A program made the position numbers and the translations under genes. The notes under the pieces are model-generated. The model worked only from the letters and a program-made list of their open reading frames with translations, had not been told where the DNA came from and made no database searches. From Acanthosepion pharaonis (lineage: Eukaryota > Mollusca > Cephalopoda > Sepiida > Sepiidae), in assembly GCA_903632075.3 (NCBI GenBank), contig CAHIKZ030004123.1, positions 4,291,001-4,355,000 on the forward strand: a DNA stretch of 64,000 nucleotides, in the 5' to 3' direction. Shown one piece after another: positions 54,064-64,000 of this stretch (position 1 is its first letter; each line of letters begins with the position of its first letter).

Positions 54064-55698
54064 TTAGGGTGTATCAAAATTATGTCCACCTTTTCTTTGT
54101 TTTTTTTTTTTTGTTTTTTTTTTTTTTTTTTAATCAACTTTTTATTTTATTTTTTTTAAGCTCATATAATCCTCTACATCTAACATCTTTACCCTTTATC
54201 ACTCTCTGTTTGATTTCATTTATCACTCTCTATGTGATTTCATTAGCTGTACAAAAAGTTTAACCTGCCACTGAACGGGACTCTGATCCTCGAACGATAA
54301 TATATCTGAATTTCGTAGTTGTTTTATGTCCTGCTATGGCAACGGAGAACAACCTTGAGTGAAATTAACAAAAAGGATACTGCAACTGAGAGAGCTTGAA
54401 AAAGAACACAGTAAAAAGGAAGTAATATTAATAATGCAGAGTCTTAAAAGTTTAAATGATCCAAACTCTTCCAAAAGTTTTCAGATGCTGCTGGTTAGGT
54501 TCTCATCCAGCTTCTGCAATCAAGCGTCATAATTAACGATGATCCAATTGTCCACTTCTAGGCATTATTTCAAGGGACAAGTCACCACTCTTAAAATACT
54601 TAAACCCATTTTGGGCAGTACAGTCTGACATTGTTTCATTTTCTTCTACTTTCTGAATTCTGTGAACAGCATCAGTGACTTTGAAGCCCAGTTTAACCTT
54701 TACCATGCTGCAGGCAAAAATTGTTGCTGTAGAATTCTCTCCCTTTGCTACTCTAGGCACATTCTGTCGCCTTGAGACAGTTGCTATAAATAAACACTTG
54801 TCAACTGTTATTTCTGGTATTTTAAGCTGGAAATCGCCTACTACTGCTTTGTAACAAGGTTAAACTTCCATTTTCCAATGCCATTTTGAATTCTTCTAGA
54901 CTCTATATGAAGTGTAAAACTGATTAAACCCATGTTAATTCGTGATTTTTGTAAACAAAAATGGCCACTTCAGTATCCAACAAAGTTTTTATTCAGTGGT
55001 TTTTCTTTGATTAGGACTTTGATGATGATTTTGAAGTCTTTACATGAGTGGATATTGACAGTGAAATGGTTGAAGTGTACAAAAATTAAAATCTACATGC
55101 ACAATACAAAGTTAGTTATAACAATTTTAAAACAGTAGGTGTTTGTGTTTTTGCACCCTAAAAAAATACAGTGGCAGGGGAAACAATTCGAGAAAGAAAT
55201 TAGTGTGGTAAAGGTTAAAATAATATCTCAGAATTGACAAAATCGCTATGTACTTCTCATATTAACAGCTGAAACAATAGGTACGGCCAAACGGTATTGA
55301 TAAGGATACAGAATTTTCTTAGTAATTTTCTGGTGTACAATGACCAACCACTATTTATAGTTTCATGTGTTTGCATGCAATCATCAGGCAGTCAGTAACT
55401 ATTTATTGTGAAATGGACTTCGGCTAGCTCATGATGTTATGAAGGTAGCTGATGTGACCATAATGTGTACATGCCAACTACACTTACTGAGGGTGCAAAT
55501 AAGCATACAGCAAAGTTGGAAATGAAAAATAATCACCATTACTTGGCAAAGAAAGAGAAAAAAACAAACACCAAAAAAGGGTCAAAAGCATGCCTAGAAA
55601 GTGCTCAATAGCACAGTAGCATAAGAAACAGTAAGGTCTCAGCAAAGGAACATAACACTAAAAGTAAAATAATGCTTGAAAATACTGAACCCTCAAAG

Positions 55699-55750
<52 letters not shown>

Positions 55751-56233
55751 TTACATACATTTTATATATATATATATATATATTTATTTAAATTAAAACC
55801 ATGCTCACAACACAATGCTACTTCTGACATGAGACCTCTGTTTACCTTCCGTTATACGTCATTGATAACGGGGACTACGAGCGCATTGTGTTTTGTTTAA
55901 CGATCAAAAGCAAACACTTTTATTGAACACAACATTGGAAAATCTGACTTGCAGTCGCACAAAAAAATTGCAGAGACTGACATGTCTACACTGATAAACA
56001 AAACCCTGTCCAGTGGCAAAAGCTGCTGGTGGTGCCAGTACCACCTCAGCCACCAAAACTGTGTTATCTCCCTTGCTTGGCAGCTGATGAGGGCAGGATA
56101 TTGCATGTACTTTCACATATTCTCTGTAGAAAAAAGAAAAAAAATATGGTGAATTTAGATATGTAAATGAAAGACTATGGAGTAAAAGTCTTCAAAAAAA
56201 AAATTAAAATACTACTTTTGATACACCCTAATA
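54064..56233. mobile_element. TIR-bounded mariner-like element, 2.2 kb
   Basis: TTAGGGTGTATCAAAA at the left and its exact inverse TTTTGATACACCCTAA at the right (56217-56232), with TA at the outer border as expected for mariner. It has T-rich sequence at the left end, a mariner HTH remnant at 54535, a (TA)n at 55698-55781 and an unidentified GC-richer part at 55800-56120. The size exceeds a normal mariner, so it has taken in later insertions or carries extra sequence. Confidence 0.6.
54535..54775 (-). pseudogene. Mariner transposase N-terminal HTH remnant
   Basis: Minus strand: KLGFKVTDAVHRIQKVEENE, SDCTAQNGFKYFKSGDLSLE, PRSGQLDH. This is the classical mariner HTH signature (FKSGDLSLE ... 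PRSG). A decayed continuation (LIAEAG, QHLKTFG) follows to about 54480. The DDE half was not found. Confidence 0.75.
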
Positions 56234-57479
56234 ATTTTGTTAATCAGACAAAAGCCACAGTTTACAATGTAATATGGCTCTAATTTTGCCAGTTTATCAA
56301 GCTTAATGAGTTACTAAACAATAAAAGAAAACTATTGATTCATTTTGGACGCGTTTTCCTCCTGTTTATCACACTTTGAATGCTATACTCTGTGTCCTTC
56401 CTGAGATATCTTTCATATTTGGTAAGAGACTTCCAGAATTTAGGATTAGTGTGTTATCTTTTCTTCTCCTCTGCCATGTTCTTCTCTTGGGGTAGGATGT
56501 GGCACCATGTTCTTGTTTTCAGGCAAGACATAGGTGACATAACAGGAGACAGTACCTACCTACTTTCACTTAAGTGGAAGTGTCAGAGTATTCTGACCTC
56601 TATATAACACTGTGTGTGAAGCTGACTGTGTGTCACATCCTGCCCTCATAGAGAGGTTAGTGATATCAGAGCTTCTGATGGATCACTTTATTTCATCTAC
56701 ATAGGATATGCTGTTTTTATTCCTATTCCTGGCATTTCTAGTGTCTTTCAGAAACAAAAAAAAAAACACTGCCTGATTGTCTGTCATATGAGATATGGCT
56801 TCACACTGGTAAAGTTCATTTGTTAGGGACTGGAGTTCACCCCCTGGGTCAGGTAGTGCAAAAATATAAACTGGCTCAGTAAAAAAAAACAGTTCCTTAG
56901 AAAGATGAAAAACTGGTGGGTCAAACAGAGGACTATTCCACATGCCTGAAAGCTTACCAAATGTTATGGACATCTGAGGAAGACTGAAAAAGCATTGGCA
57001 GTAAAGGCAAGGAAATTGGTTCAAATGAATTGAATATTTTATACTAACACCTTGTTTCAAAAAGACAAATGAGAAAAATAAGTTTTGGTGTATTACTAAA
57101 GTTTAATCCCCAAAAAAAAAACTGAAAAAAAAAATTAAAACAAATTTTAAAAAGAAAAAATTAAAATCCACGTCAATATCAATTAACCTTTGGAAAAAAT
57201 CAACTAAAAACTCGGATATTAAAATTAAAAAAAAATATGTAAATTTTATTTTATTTTTTTAATCAGTTTTCTCATACAAAGAGATTTGAAATTTACATTA
57301 ACCCATTGCGCACTTTGAAGCGTGAATTAAGCCGGATAATTAAGCAACTTTTGATGGATTAATCAAACTTTAAACGATTCTTTGTAATTACTTCCCTTGA
57401 ACCTAATCAGGTAAAATATTTCAGCTATACACTCTAATAAACATAAATCTTAAATTTTGTTGTTTTTTTTTTTAATAAA
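56234..57479. other. Unrecognised segment with a 125-codon minus-strand frame
   Basis: The minus frame 56683-57060 (GKLSGMWNSPLFDPPVFHLS, ALPDPGGELQSLTNELYQCE) and broken continuations to 56450 read like an old coding piece, but I recognise no domain. It could be a decayed transposon gene or chance. The right half is A-rich and plain. Confidence 0.3.
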
Positions 57480-57790
57480 TTTATTTCATATTCTAATCTC
57501 ATAAATCCAGGCCACACACATTGTAGTGACCCTCACCTCATTCCTTCATATTCCATTGATGAGATGTACGTTTGACTTGAAAAGCTTCCTCCCATAAACC
57601 ACTATTTTGTAGAACTAACTCCCAAGAGAATGCTTCCCCAATCACTACAATCTTACCCTATTCAAATCTAGAGTTAACTGTTACCTTCCCCACATATCCT
57701 CATAAACTGTGCCCCTTACCGCTTAATCTGTAACCCACTACCTTGAGTGGTTCTTGGGCCTTGTACAAGATGAACATTATTGTGTAGAAA
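57480..57790 (+). mobile_element. CR1/Jockey-type LINE, C-terminus, plus strand
   Basis: Plus strand: ATHIVVTLTSFLHIPLM, FDLKSFLP, PRECFPNHYNLTLFKSRVN, then a 3' UTR with CCTTGAGTGGTTCTTGGGCC. Stops and a frameshift break it; 5'-truncated. Confidence 0.75.
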
Positions 57791-58344
57791 AAAAAAATGT
57801 AATGCGCTTCTCAAACTATTCTATTCATCATTTGGGTCACAATATCTGAATCCATGAACAACACTTTCATTCTCCAGGGTTACACGAAATTTAAAAAAAA
57901 AAAAAAAAAAAAGTAAAGCATTTTATTTTTGCAGGGGCAAATCCAGGATTTTGTCTAAGGTAGGTTCCAAATTAAAAGATAAAGGACACCATTATCTTGA
58001 AGAGTTTTGGTGCTTTCTATAAGTTAGGTATGGATGGCTCATTTATATCTTCATGTTGTATACATTTCACGTTAAGTCAAAATGTTGAAATATATTTGTA
58101 TGTAATATTGTATTATTATCAAAAGTATAAAATATTCACAACACTTATCAAAAGACTGACTTAACATTTTACAATGTTTTACTCACCAGGGTTCAGACAA
58201 GAATATTGTATTATTAGTAGAATATGTTTTTAAATATTTATTATAGATGCTAACCAAATTTCAAATGTTCTACACTGACAGCTGCTAATATCATTACAAG
58301 AGATGAAAACCTAAATATTTGAAATATATACATGCACATATATG
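57791..58344. other. AT-rich, nothing recognised
   Basis: A-run at 57891-57913; otherwise plain. Confidence 0.5.
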
Positions 58345-58514
58345 TTTATTTATTTATTATAATTTTATCATATAGACAAAACCATTTTACTCACTACAAA
58401 GATGCAACTTTGTTTCAGTGCATTTCAACGGGTGAGAATTGAAAATGGTTATGAACACTTTTCTAGTGAGTAAAATAGTTTTGTCTATATGATAAAATTA
58501 TAATAAATAAATAA
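58345..58514. mobile_element. Foldback element with about 50-bp arms
   Basis: TTATTATAATTTTATCATAT and AGACAAAACCATTTTACTCA pair with TGAGTAAAATAGTTTTGTCT and ATATGATAAAATTATAATAA. The loop of about 65 bp contains CATTTCAACGGGTGAG. Confidence 0.8.
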
Positions 58515-58600
58515 TTATCGCTCTACTATTGATATTGAGCCCTCTTTTGGATTAATGCTGTGAATGTTGGAATTTATATATTACTTTTCGTTCTCATCGC

Positions 58601-58604
<4 letters not shown>

Positions 58605-58661
<57 letters not shown>
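58605..58661. repeat. (TA)n microsatellite
   Basis: Pure TA run. Confidence 0.95.
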
Positions 58662-58666
<5 letters not shown>

Positions 58667-59223
58667 TCTTTAGATCCAGAAATATCTTTTGAACCAGAAA
58701 CTTATGTCTTGAGTCCTTGCATACATATTAAAAAAAATCCTCTTAAGCACATATGAGGCTGGATAAAAAAAAAAAAAATGTACATTTCAACCGATACATT
58801 AATTCTTGTATTCTCCTCTTTCCCCTCTTTCTTCTCCTTCCTTCTTCACATCCTCCTCCTCCATTTCTATCACACCCAACATTGTGTTTATTTATTTTTT
58901 TTAAAATAATATAGTGTTCATTAGTTTTTTTAAAAATAAAGCATTGGGAGGTCAATTGAAAAAAAATTTACCTCAGGGTACTGTAAGGTTGAAACCAAGG
59001 CAGCAGATTCAACTGATCTCCTGATTTTTAAAGTTAAAAGCTCTACATATTATTTTTATTTTAGATTTTTTCTTTTACATATGTATTGAGCACTTTTTAA
59101 TATCACTGTTTCCTGGTCTGATTCAACTCTGACCATTAACCTTTTATGCATTTTATTATATATATATATATATGAAAAGATTCTTACAGGTACAAAAAAT
59201 TTTATTAGGGCAAGAAATAAAAG
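58662..59223. other. AT-rich; short (TA)n at 59155-59175
   Basis: Nothing else recognised. Confidence 0.45.
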
Positions 59224-59435
59224 GAATATAAAGGACATAATTATGAAAACTAGGGGGAACTAAAACAAACATTTATCATATATAAAAAAATTTTCAAGTT
59301 TGATACACTGAATATTTTTTCAAACTTAAAACAAAAAAAACATTCAATAGGAAAAGGAAAAAAAAAAGGAGTACTGGGAAAAAAAACCGTTGTTTGTTTT
59401 AGTTCTTAGTTTTCATAATTATGTCCTTTACATTC
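59224..59435. mobile_element. Foldback element with about 46-bp arms
   Basis: GAATATAAAGGACATAATTA and TGAAAACTAG ... AACTAAAACAAAC pair with GTTTGTTTTAGTT ... CTTAGTTTTCA and TAATTATGTCCTTTACATTC. A long (TA)n follows. Confidence 0.8.
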
Positions 59436-59436
59436 T

Positions 59437-59440
<4 letters not shown>

Positions 59441-59504
<64 letters not shown>

Positions 59505-59507
59505 ATG
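59441..59507. repeat. (TA)n(TG)n
   Basis: Compound microsatellite between a foldback and the LINE 3' end. Confidence 0.95.
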
Positions 59508-60260
59508 AAAAGAATTAAGAAAATGGAAGATGATGATTGACATTGCATTTGAATTTTTGAAGATTAAAGTTGACTGAGAAGAAGCCAGAAGAGAGTTCCA
59601 CAAGTGAGAAGTGTGATAGAAGAAACTGTTAGCATAGAACTTGCAGTTACATCTAGCCATTTCATATATTAAATGATGAGACCTAGCTGCCAATCTGGTA
59701 CTGCACTTCTAAATTCATAATGTCTAGGTACAATAGAAGAAAGTTCATCAGAACAATTGCCATGAAAGTATTTATAGAAAAGGCACAGTGAAGCTATGTT
59801 ATGGCAGTGGGAAAGTGACTGAAGCCAAGATGCTAGCTCAGGACCAAGAACATTGCAGATTATTCTTTGTATTTTATCAAGAATCTCCAAATATATAGCA
59901 AAAATACCAGACCAGATGTGGCAGCAAGATTCAACACAAGGACAAATGGTAGATTTATAAATATATGAGGTAGATTCTAGCAAGAAAAATTGTCTAGCAT
60001 GGCAGTGAACCAGCTTTCCTAGCAGCAGATCTAGCAATTAATTCAATATAATCTTTCCACTTCATGTCAACAGAAAATATTTGTCCCAGAAGGCAAAATA
60101 AGTCACTCTCCTGGAGGTTATAGCATCAGCCATGCTGATGGAAAACAAAAAAGGTTCTCAGGCAATTAAAAGAGAGCAGTTTTGTCTTGGAGATGTTAAA
60201 ACTAATAACAAACCATTCCTTGTCTCAGTTAACAGCAGGTTTTAGGTCACTTTTGAAATC
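59508..60260 (-). mobile_element. CR1-like LINE, RT-downstream domain, minus strand
   Basis: Minus strand from 60260: FKLAADFKSDLKPAVN, then MKWKDYIELIARSAARKAG, then the open part ESTSYIYKSTICPCVESCCH, ILDKIQRIICNV, SWLQSLSHCHNIASLCLFYK, FHGNCSDELSSIVPRHYEF and CNCKFYANSFFYHTSHLWN. About 185 codons with few breaks; RT core missing. The best preserved of the LINE fragments. Confidence 0.85.
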
Positions 60261-60659
60261 AGCTGCCAATTTGAACTTATCAAACCACTCAGACATTGTT
60301 ATGACATATTTTAATATTTGTTTATTTTATATAAATTATATTATTGACTTTGAACAAACATCACACTAAACTTCTAATATTAAAAATCTTATTTCTTGTT
60401 AATTATGACAAAGTTACAGAATTAGCAAGTTATTAGTGTGTATGATAAGCATTCATAAAAAGAAATACTCTGCTAATAATATAATATTCTTGTCTGGTCA
60501 CTGATGAGCAAAATATTGCAAAACTTTAATTCAATCATTAATAACTATTATGAATTTTTTGTATTTTTGGTAACAATAATTGTTGTTCTAGATATCTATT
60601 GAGCATTTTATTGACAAAATTTTGCTCACCTGAAATTACATAACTTCAAAATTATTTCT
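60261..60659. other. AT-rich, nothing recognised
   Basis: Spacer between two LINE fragments. Confidence 0.45.
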
Positions 60660-61250
60660 TTTTTAAATCATTTCATCCCAAGTAAGGAAATAAAACCACT
60701 AAATGCACAAGGTGTTACTGAGTGGAAAAGAAAATAAGGAAAACATTATTAAAGAGAGAGAACAATAAAAGAACAGTAATTAAGAAGACAGATTATTGCA
60801 ATTGACATTGCCTTTAAATTTTTGAAGATCAAAGCAAGAAGCCAGAAGAGATTTTCACAACCAAGTCATGTGAGAGAAGAAACTGTTAGCATAGAACTTA
60901 GTTACCTCTAGCCATTTCAACTATAAAATGATGTGACCTTGTTACCAATCAAGTATTGCATTTAAAATCATAAATTCTGGAAAGCTCATTAGAAAAATTA
61001 CCATGAAAATATTTATAGAAAAGGCACAGGGAAGACATATTATAGTGGTGGGAAAGTGATTGAAGCCAAGATGCCAGGTCAAGACTAATAACATTGCAGA
61101 TTCTTCTTTGGTTTTTATCCAGAATTTCTAAATACATAGCTGAAGCACCAGACCATATGTAACAATAATATTCAATGCACAGATGACTGGTAGACTGTAT
61201 AAGATAGATCCTGGTACAAAAAATTGCCTAGCATGGCACACTGATGATGT
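60660..61250 (-). mobile_element. CR1-like LINE, second copy, more decayed
   Basis: Minus strand: YLEILDKNQRRICNVI, LASWLQSLSHHYNMSSLCLF, YKYFHGNFSNELSRI. The 3' flank at 60660-60780 (CATCCCAAGTAAGGAAATAA) matches 39085. Same orientation as 59508-60260. Confidence 0.8.
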
Positions 61251-61309
61251 ATAGCAATTGTTTTTGTTTTATTAGTGTTTATGTTATATCATAAACAAAT
61301 TTCAAACAT

Positions 61310-61850
61310 TAGAACCACTGCTTGAACCCCAAACTACCACAATGAATGGATGTTCCCTCAGGAAGGCCCTATAACTTGAGTGACTCTTGGGCCTCAAACT
61401 CAACACAGACTATAAGTGAAACTCATACATATGTTCCTTTGTGAAAGATGCATGGAAAATGGTTAGTTCTCTGTACCCCTCCAGTAAGTACCTGACTCCT
61501 TGTGTTATACTTTACCTTTACAAGAGCCAGACCAGGCCTAAAATGGAGTACTGCTGCCATATTTTGGCAGGAGCTACTCGGTCATCAATTTTCAGTCCTG
61601 CAACCTCTCACTCACTGCTCTATCGCCACTTTCATGGAAATTGGTTAGACAAATTACATTTTTTAGTTCCACCATTTCTAACCAACACAGCTAGGACCTG
61701 CCATGCTACACACATTGTAGCAAACCACCTTCATTTCCTTTATTCTATTGGTGAGAAATTAATTTCACTCAATCAGCTTCTTCCTGCAAACCACTGCTCT
61801 GTAGAGAGAATGAAAGTCAATGTATTATGGAAATGTTGACCTTTTTATTA
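61310..61850 (+). mobile_element. CR1/Jockey-type LINE fragment, plus strand
   Basis: Plus strand 61441-61800: KDAWKMVSSLYPSSKYLTP, LYKSQTRPKMEYCCHILAGA, a junction with a deletion, then HSLLYRHFHGNWLDKLHFLV, TARTCHATHIVANHLHFLYS. Same subfamily as 7845 and 57480. A deletion of about 40 codons after the CCHILAGA motif keeps the frame open for 132 codons. Confidence 0.8.
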
Positions 61851-62790
61851 TTTGCTATCTTATTAGGAAAAGGAGAATCTATGTCTTACATCCTATATAT
61901 GCTTTTTATGCTTTTTATTTGCTATGTCATTCTATATATATATATATATATATAGAATCATTAGAGGGAATGAAAGTCAATGTAATATAGAAATGTTGGC
62001 CTCTGCTTACTTCCTTACTTTTATTATTTCCTATATATGTCAATGTAATATAGAAATATTTTTTTATTATTTGCTATGTCATTATATATATAGAATCATT
62101 AGAGGGAATGAAAGTCAATGTAATATAGAAAATATTGGCCTCTGTCAATGTAATATAGAAACATCCTATATATGTCATTCTATATTTTATTATTTGCATT
62201 ATGTCAATATAAAATGTATATAGAATCATTAGAATCATTAGAGGGAATGAAAGTCAATGTAATATAGAAATGTTGGCCTCTGCTTACTTCCTATATATGC
62301 TTTTATTATTTGCTATGTCATTCTATATATATATATATATATAGAATCTGCTTACTTCCTATATATTACTTCTATATATATATATATATATAGAATATTA
62401 TGCTTATATGCTTTTTATTTTTCAATGTAATATAGAAATATGCTTACATCCTATATAGAATCATTACTCATTAGAGGAATGAAAAAAATTATTTTGGCAT
62501 ATTGTTTTCTGTTAATATATTAATTCAATGTAATATAGAAACTTTTTACATTGTCATTCTATATATTTTTTTTTTCATCTCAAATTGTATGCTTTTATTA
62601 TTTGCTATCTATATATATATATATAATAGAATCAAAGGGGAAAATGTAATATAGAAAGTGCCATGCTTTTATTAATGATATATATATAGAATCATTTGAA
62701 AGTTTATAGAAAATTCATTCTGTGTGAATTTCTGGGATGAAAATGTTGACCTCTGCTTACTTCCTATATATGCTTTTTATTTCATGTTTA
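61851..62790. repeat. Shattered repeat mosaic
   Basis: Blocks GAATCATTAGAGGGAATGAA, AGTCAATGTAATATAGAAAT, GTTGGCCTCTGCTTACTTCC, TATATATGCTTTTTATT and TTTGCTATGTCATTCTATAT recur about ten times in varied order and truncation. The source is the LINE 3' end at 61800-61925, where most blocks occur once in order. Confidence 0.8.
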
Positions 62791-63350
62791 CTATAGGGAA
62801 AAAAAATTTTTTGGCATATTGTTTTCACTCACTTTTACATTGTTTTTTTTTTTTTTTTTTCATCTCAAACAATGATTTAGTGCCATGAAATGCTTGTTTT
62901 AAATTCAACAATTTACCTGCAAACAATTGACCTCACTAAAAAGATGAGGACAATCGTCTGCATGTAAATAGCATAAATAACTTCTTCATTTCTTATTTAT
63001 ATCAGAATCATTTAGCAAATTTATTATTTGTTGTTTCTTCAATTAAAAGATAAATTCATTGAAGTCAAATTGTTGATAAACTCTGAAATTCATTTTTTTA
63101 TTCTGTGTTTGTTCAAATACTTCTGACCATCTCTGTCAGATCTACTATTAAACTGATGAAGCTTAAACTTCAGGACCCTTAATCCCAGAGGGGGCCCTGA
63201 AGCAACGTTTTTAAAGAGTGAATTTTGTTTTTAAATTGTTTCTTATTAAAGTAAAACCATTTTAGCGATGGCATCATAAACCAATGAGTTGAAGTTGCTA
63301 ATGTTGATCTTAGAATATTCTCTAATATGTGTACCTTACTTTTTTTTGAG
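62791..63350. other. AT-rich with a SINE tail at 62935-62990
   Basis: AAAAAGATGAGGACAATCGT and GTAAATAGCATAAATA at 62935 are the tRNA-SINE tail; its body is absent. Poly-T at 62840-62858. Confidence 0.5.
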
Positions 63351-63600
63351 TAAGGCCGCATCTACTTATCATCTCTCAGTTGCGTCTCTGTTTGTGGGCA
63401 GAGTGCGCTCAGAGGTTTCTCTGTCAAAGGATAGAGGGGCAACTGAGGAAAATAATACTGAAGAGGTGCCCAGCCCTGGGGAACAGCTGCCCGAGGCTGC
63501 GCCCTCCCATTGCACCAAAGGGAGAGATCAGTGCACTCACAACTGACGGTTGCGAGGGCTGAGGGGAAATTTTCTTCCTGTCCCGGGCGTACATGCTTGA
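63351..63600 (+). other. GC-rich island, possible exon or unknown element
   Basis: GC content rises abruptly. An acceptor-like CTTATCATCTCTCAG ends at 63379. Plus frames of about 55-60 codons (EEVPSPGEQLPEAAPSHC in one, CPALGNSCPRLRPPIAPKGE in another) and a minus frame are all open, so the coding strand cannot be decided. No domain is recognised. Confidence 0.3.
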
Positions 63601-64000
63601 GTCCCCACCTAAATATAGACCTTGTATCACATCTCGTCTAAGTGGGAAGACAGAGTAAATACCATATGCTCTAATACCCATTTTGTATGGCCTGATAATT
63701 CCTCTGTAAGCGGTAAAATTTTAAACTTTTCTTGTGGGCTTGTATCACTTGAACGACCAGTTGTATATATAAATGAAAACTACAGACAAAAGTTCATTTT
63801 CTCCAGCAAGACATTCATTTCTGTAGTTTACTGCTACCAGCAAGCAGAAATATTTCTCCTCCTGATGGCCATTTTTATTTAAAACTAGTCGAGGAATCTA
63901 AATGAAATAATAATAAAAAAAAACCGAAAGAATATTAATCTACAACCCAGTGTGTCTGAAGATTTTAATTTTTAATATTTTTACTGTTCAATATATATAT
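63601..64000. other. AT-rich, nothing recognised
   Basis: Plain sequence ending in a TA run at the window edge. Confidence 0.45.

Noticed and set aside
55897..56152. Overlapping 67-70-codon frames on both strands
   Set aside because: Frames on both strands are open and none shows a known domain; GC-richer sequence within a transposon-like unit.

Overview
The window is eukaryotic, strongly AT-rich, and saturated with interspersed repeats. The mixture is long (TA)n and (TG)n microsatellites, tRNA- and 5S-headed SINEs, RTE-like and CR1/Jockey-like LINEs, Penelope-like elements, Tc1/mariner elements and many foldback MITEs. Together with very long introns and a 5S rRNA sequence of molluscan type inside a SINE, this suggests a mollusc, most likely a cephalopod such as an octopus. 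That assignment is inference from repeat content; no species-diagnostic gene is present.

Only one host gene is visible, on the + strand. Its 3'-terminal coding exon (52083-53349) encodes the lumenal part of a glycosyltransferase family 92 (DUF23) protein. A small 87-bp exon at 7298-7384, bounded by a good acceptor and donor, encodes a very basic peptide. Its split-codon phase fits the terminal exon exactly. Spliced together they give a classical type II Golgi protein: basic cytoplasmic tail, one membrane anchor, lumenal catalytic domain. If so, 7385-52082 is a single intron of about 44.7 kb. The first exon with the start codon probably lies left of the window.

The intron is a record of successive insertions. 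From left to right it holds tRNA-SINEs, several tandem satellites (about 103, 98, 34 and 36 bp units at 12.7-23.0 kb), a CR1/Jockey LINE flanked by nested foldback elements (18.2-21.2 kb), and an RTE-like LINE with two SINEs inside it, each with target-site duplications (25.8-27.4 kb). Then come a broken Tc1 element (29.7-30.6 kb), a Penelope-like element split by a fresh 5S-headed SINE (33.0-34.9 kb), a nearly complete DD37D mariner (36.7-38.0 kb) with a 0.4-kb deletion derivative at 31.9 kb, a (TA)n/foldback composite (40.5-41.3 kb) and more SINE debris up to the last exon.

Right of the gene (53.35-64 kb) are a 5S-tRNA chimeric SINE, a TIR-bounded element carrying a mariner helix-turn-helix remnant, three or four LINE 3' ends, more foldbacks in (TA)n, a shattered repeat mosaic at 61.9-62.8 kb, and an unidentified GC-rich island at 63.35-63.6 kb. 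No rRNA or tRNA gene that looks functional, no CRISPR array and no prokaryotic signal was seen.
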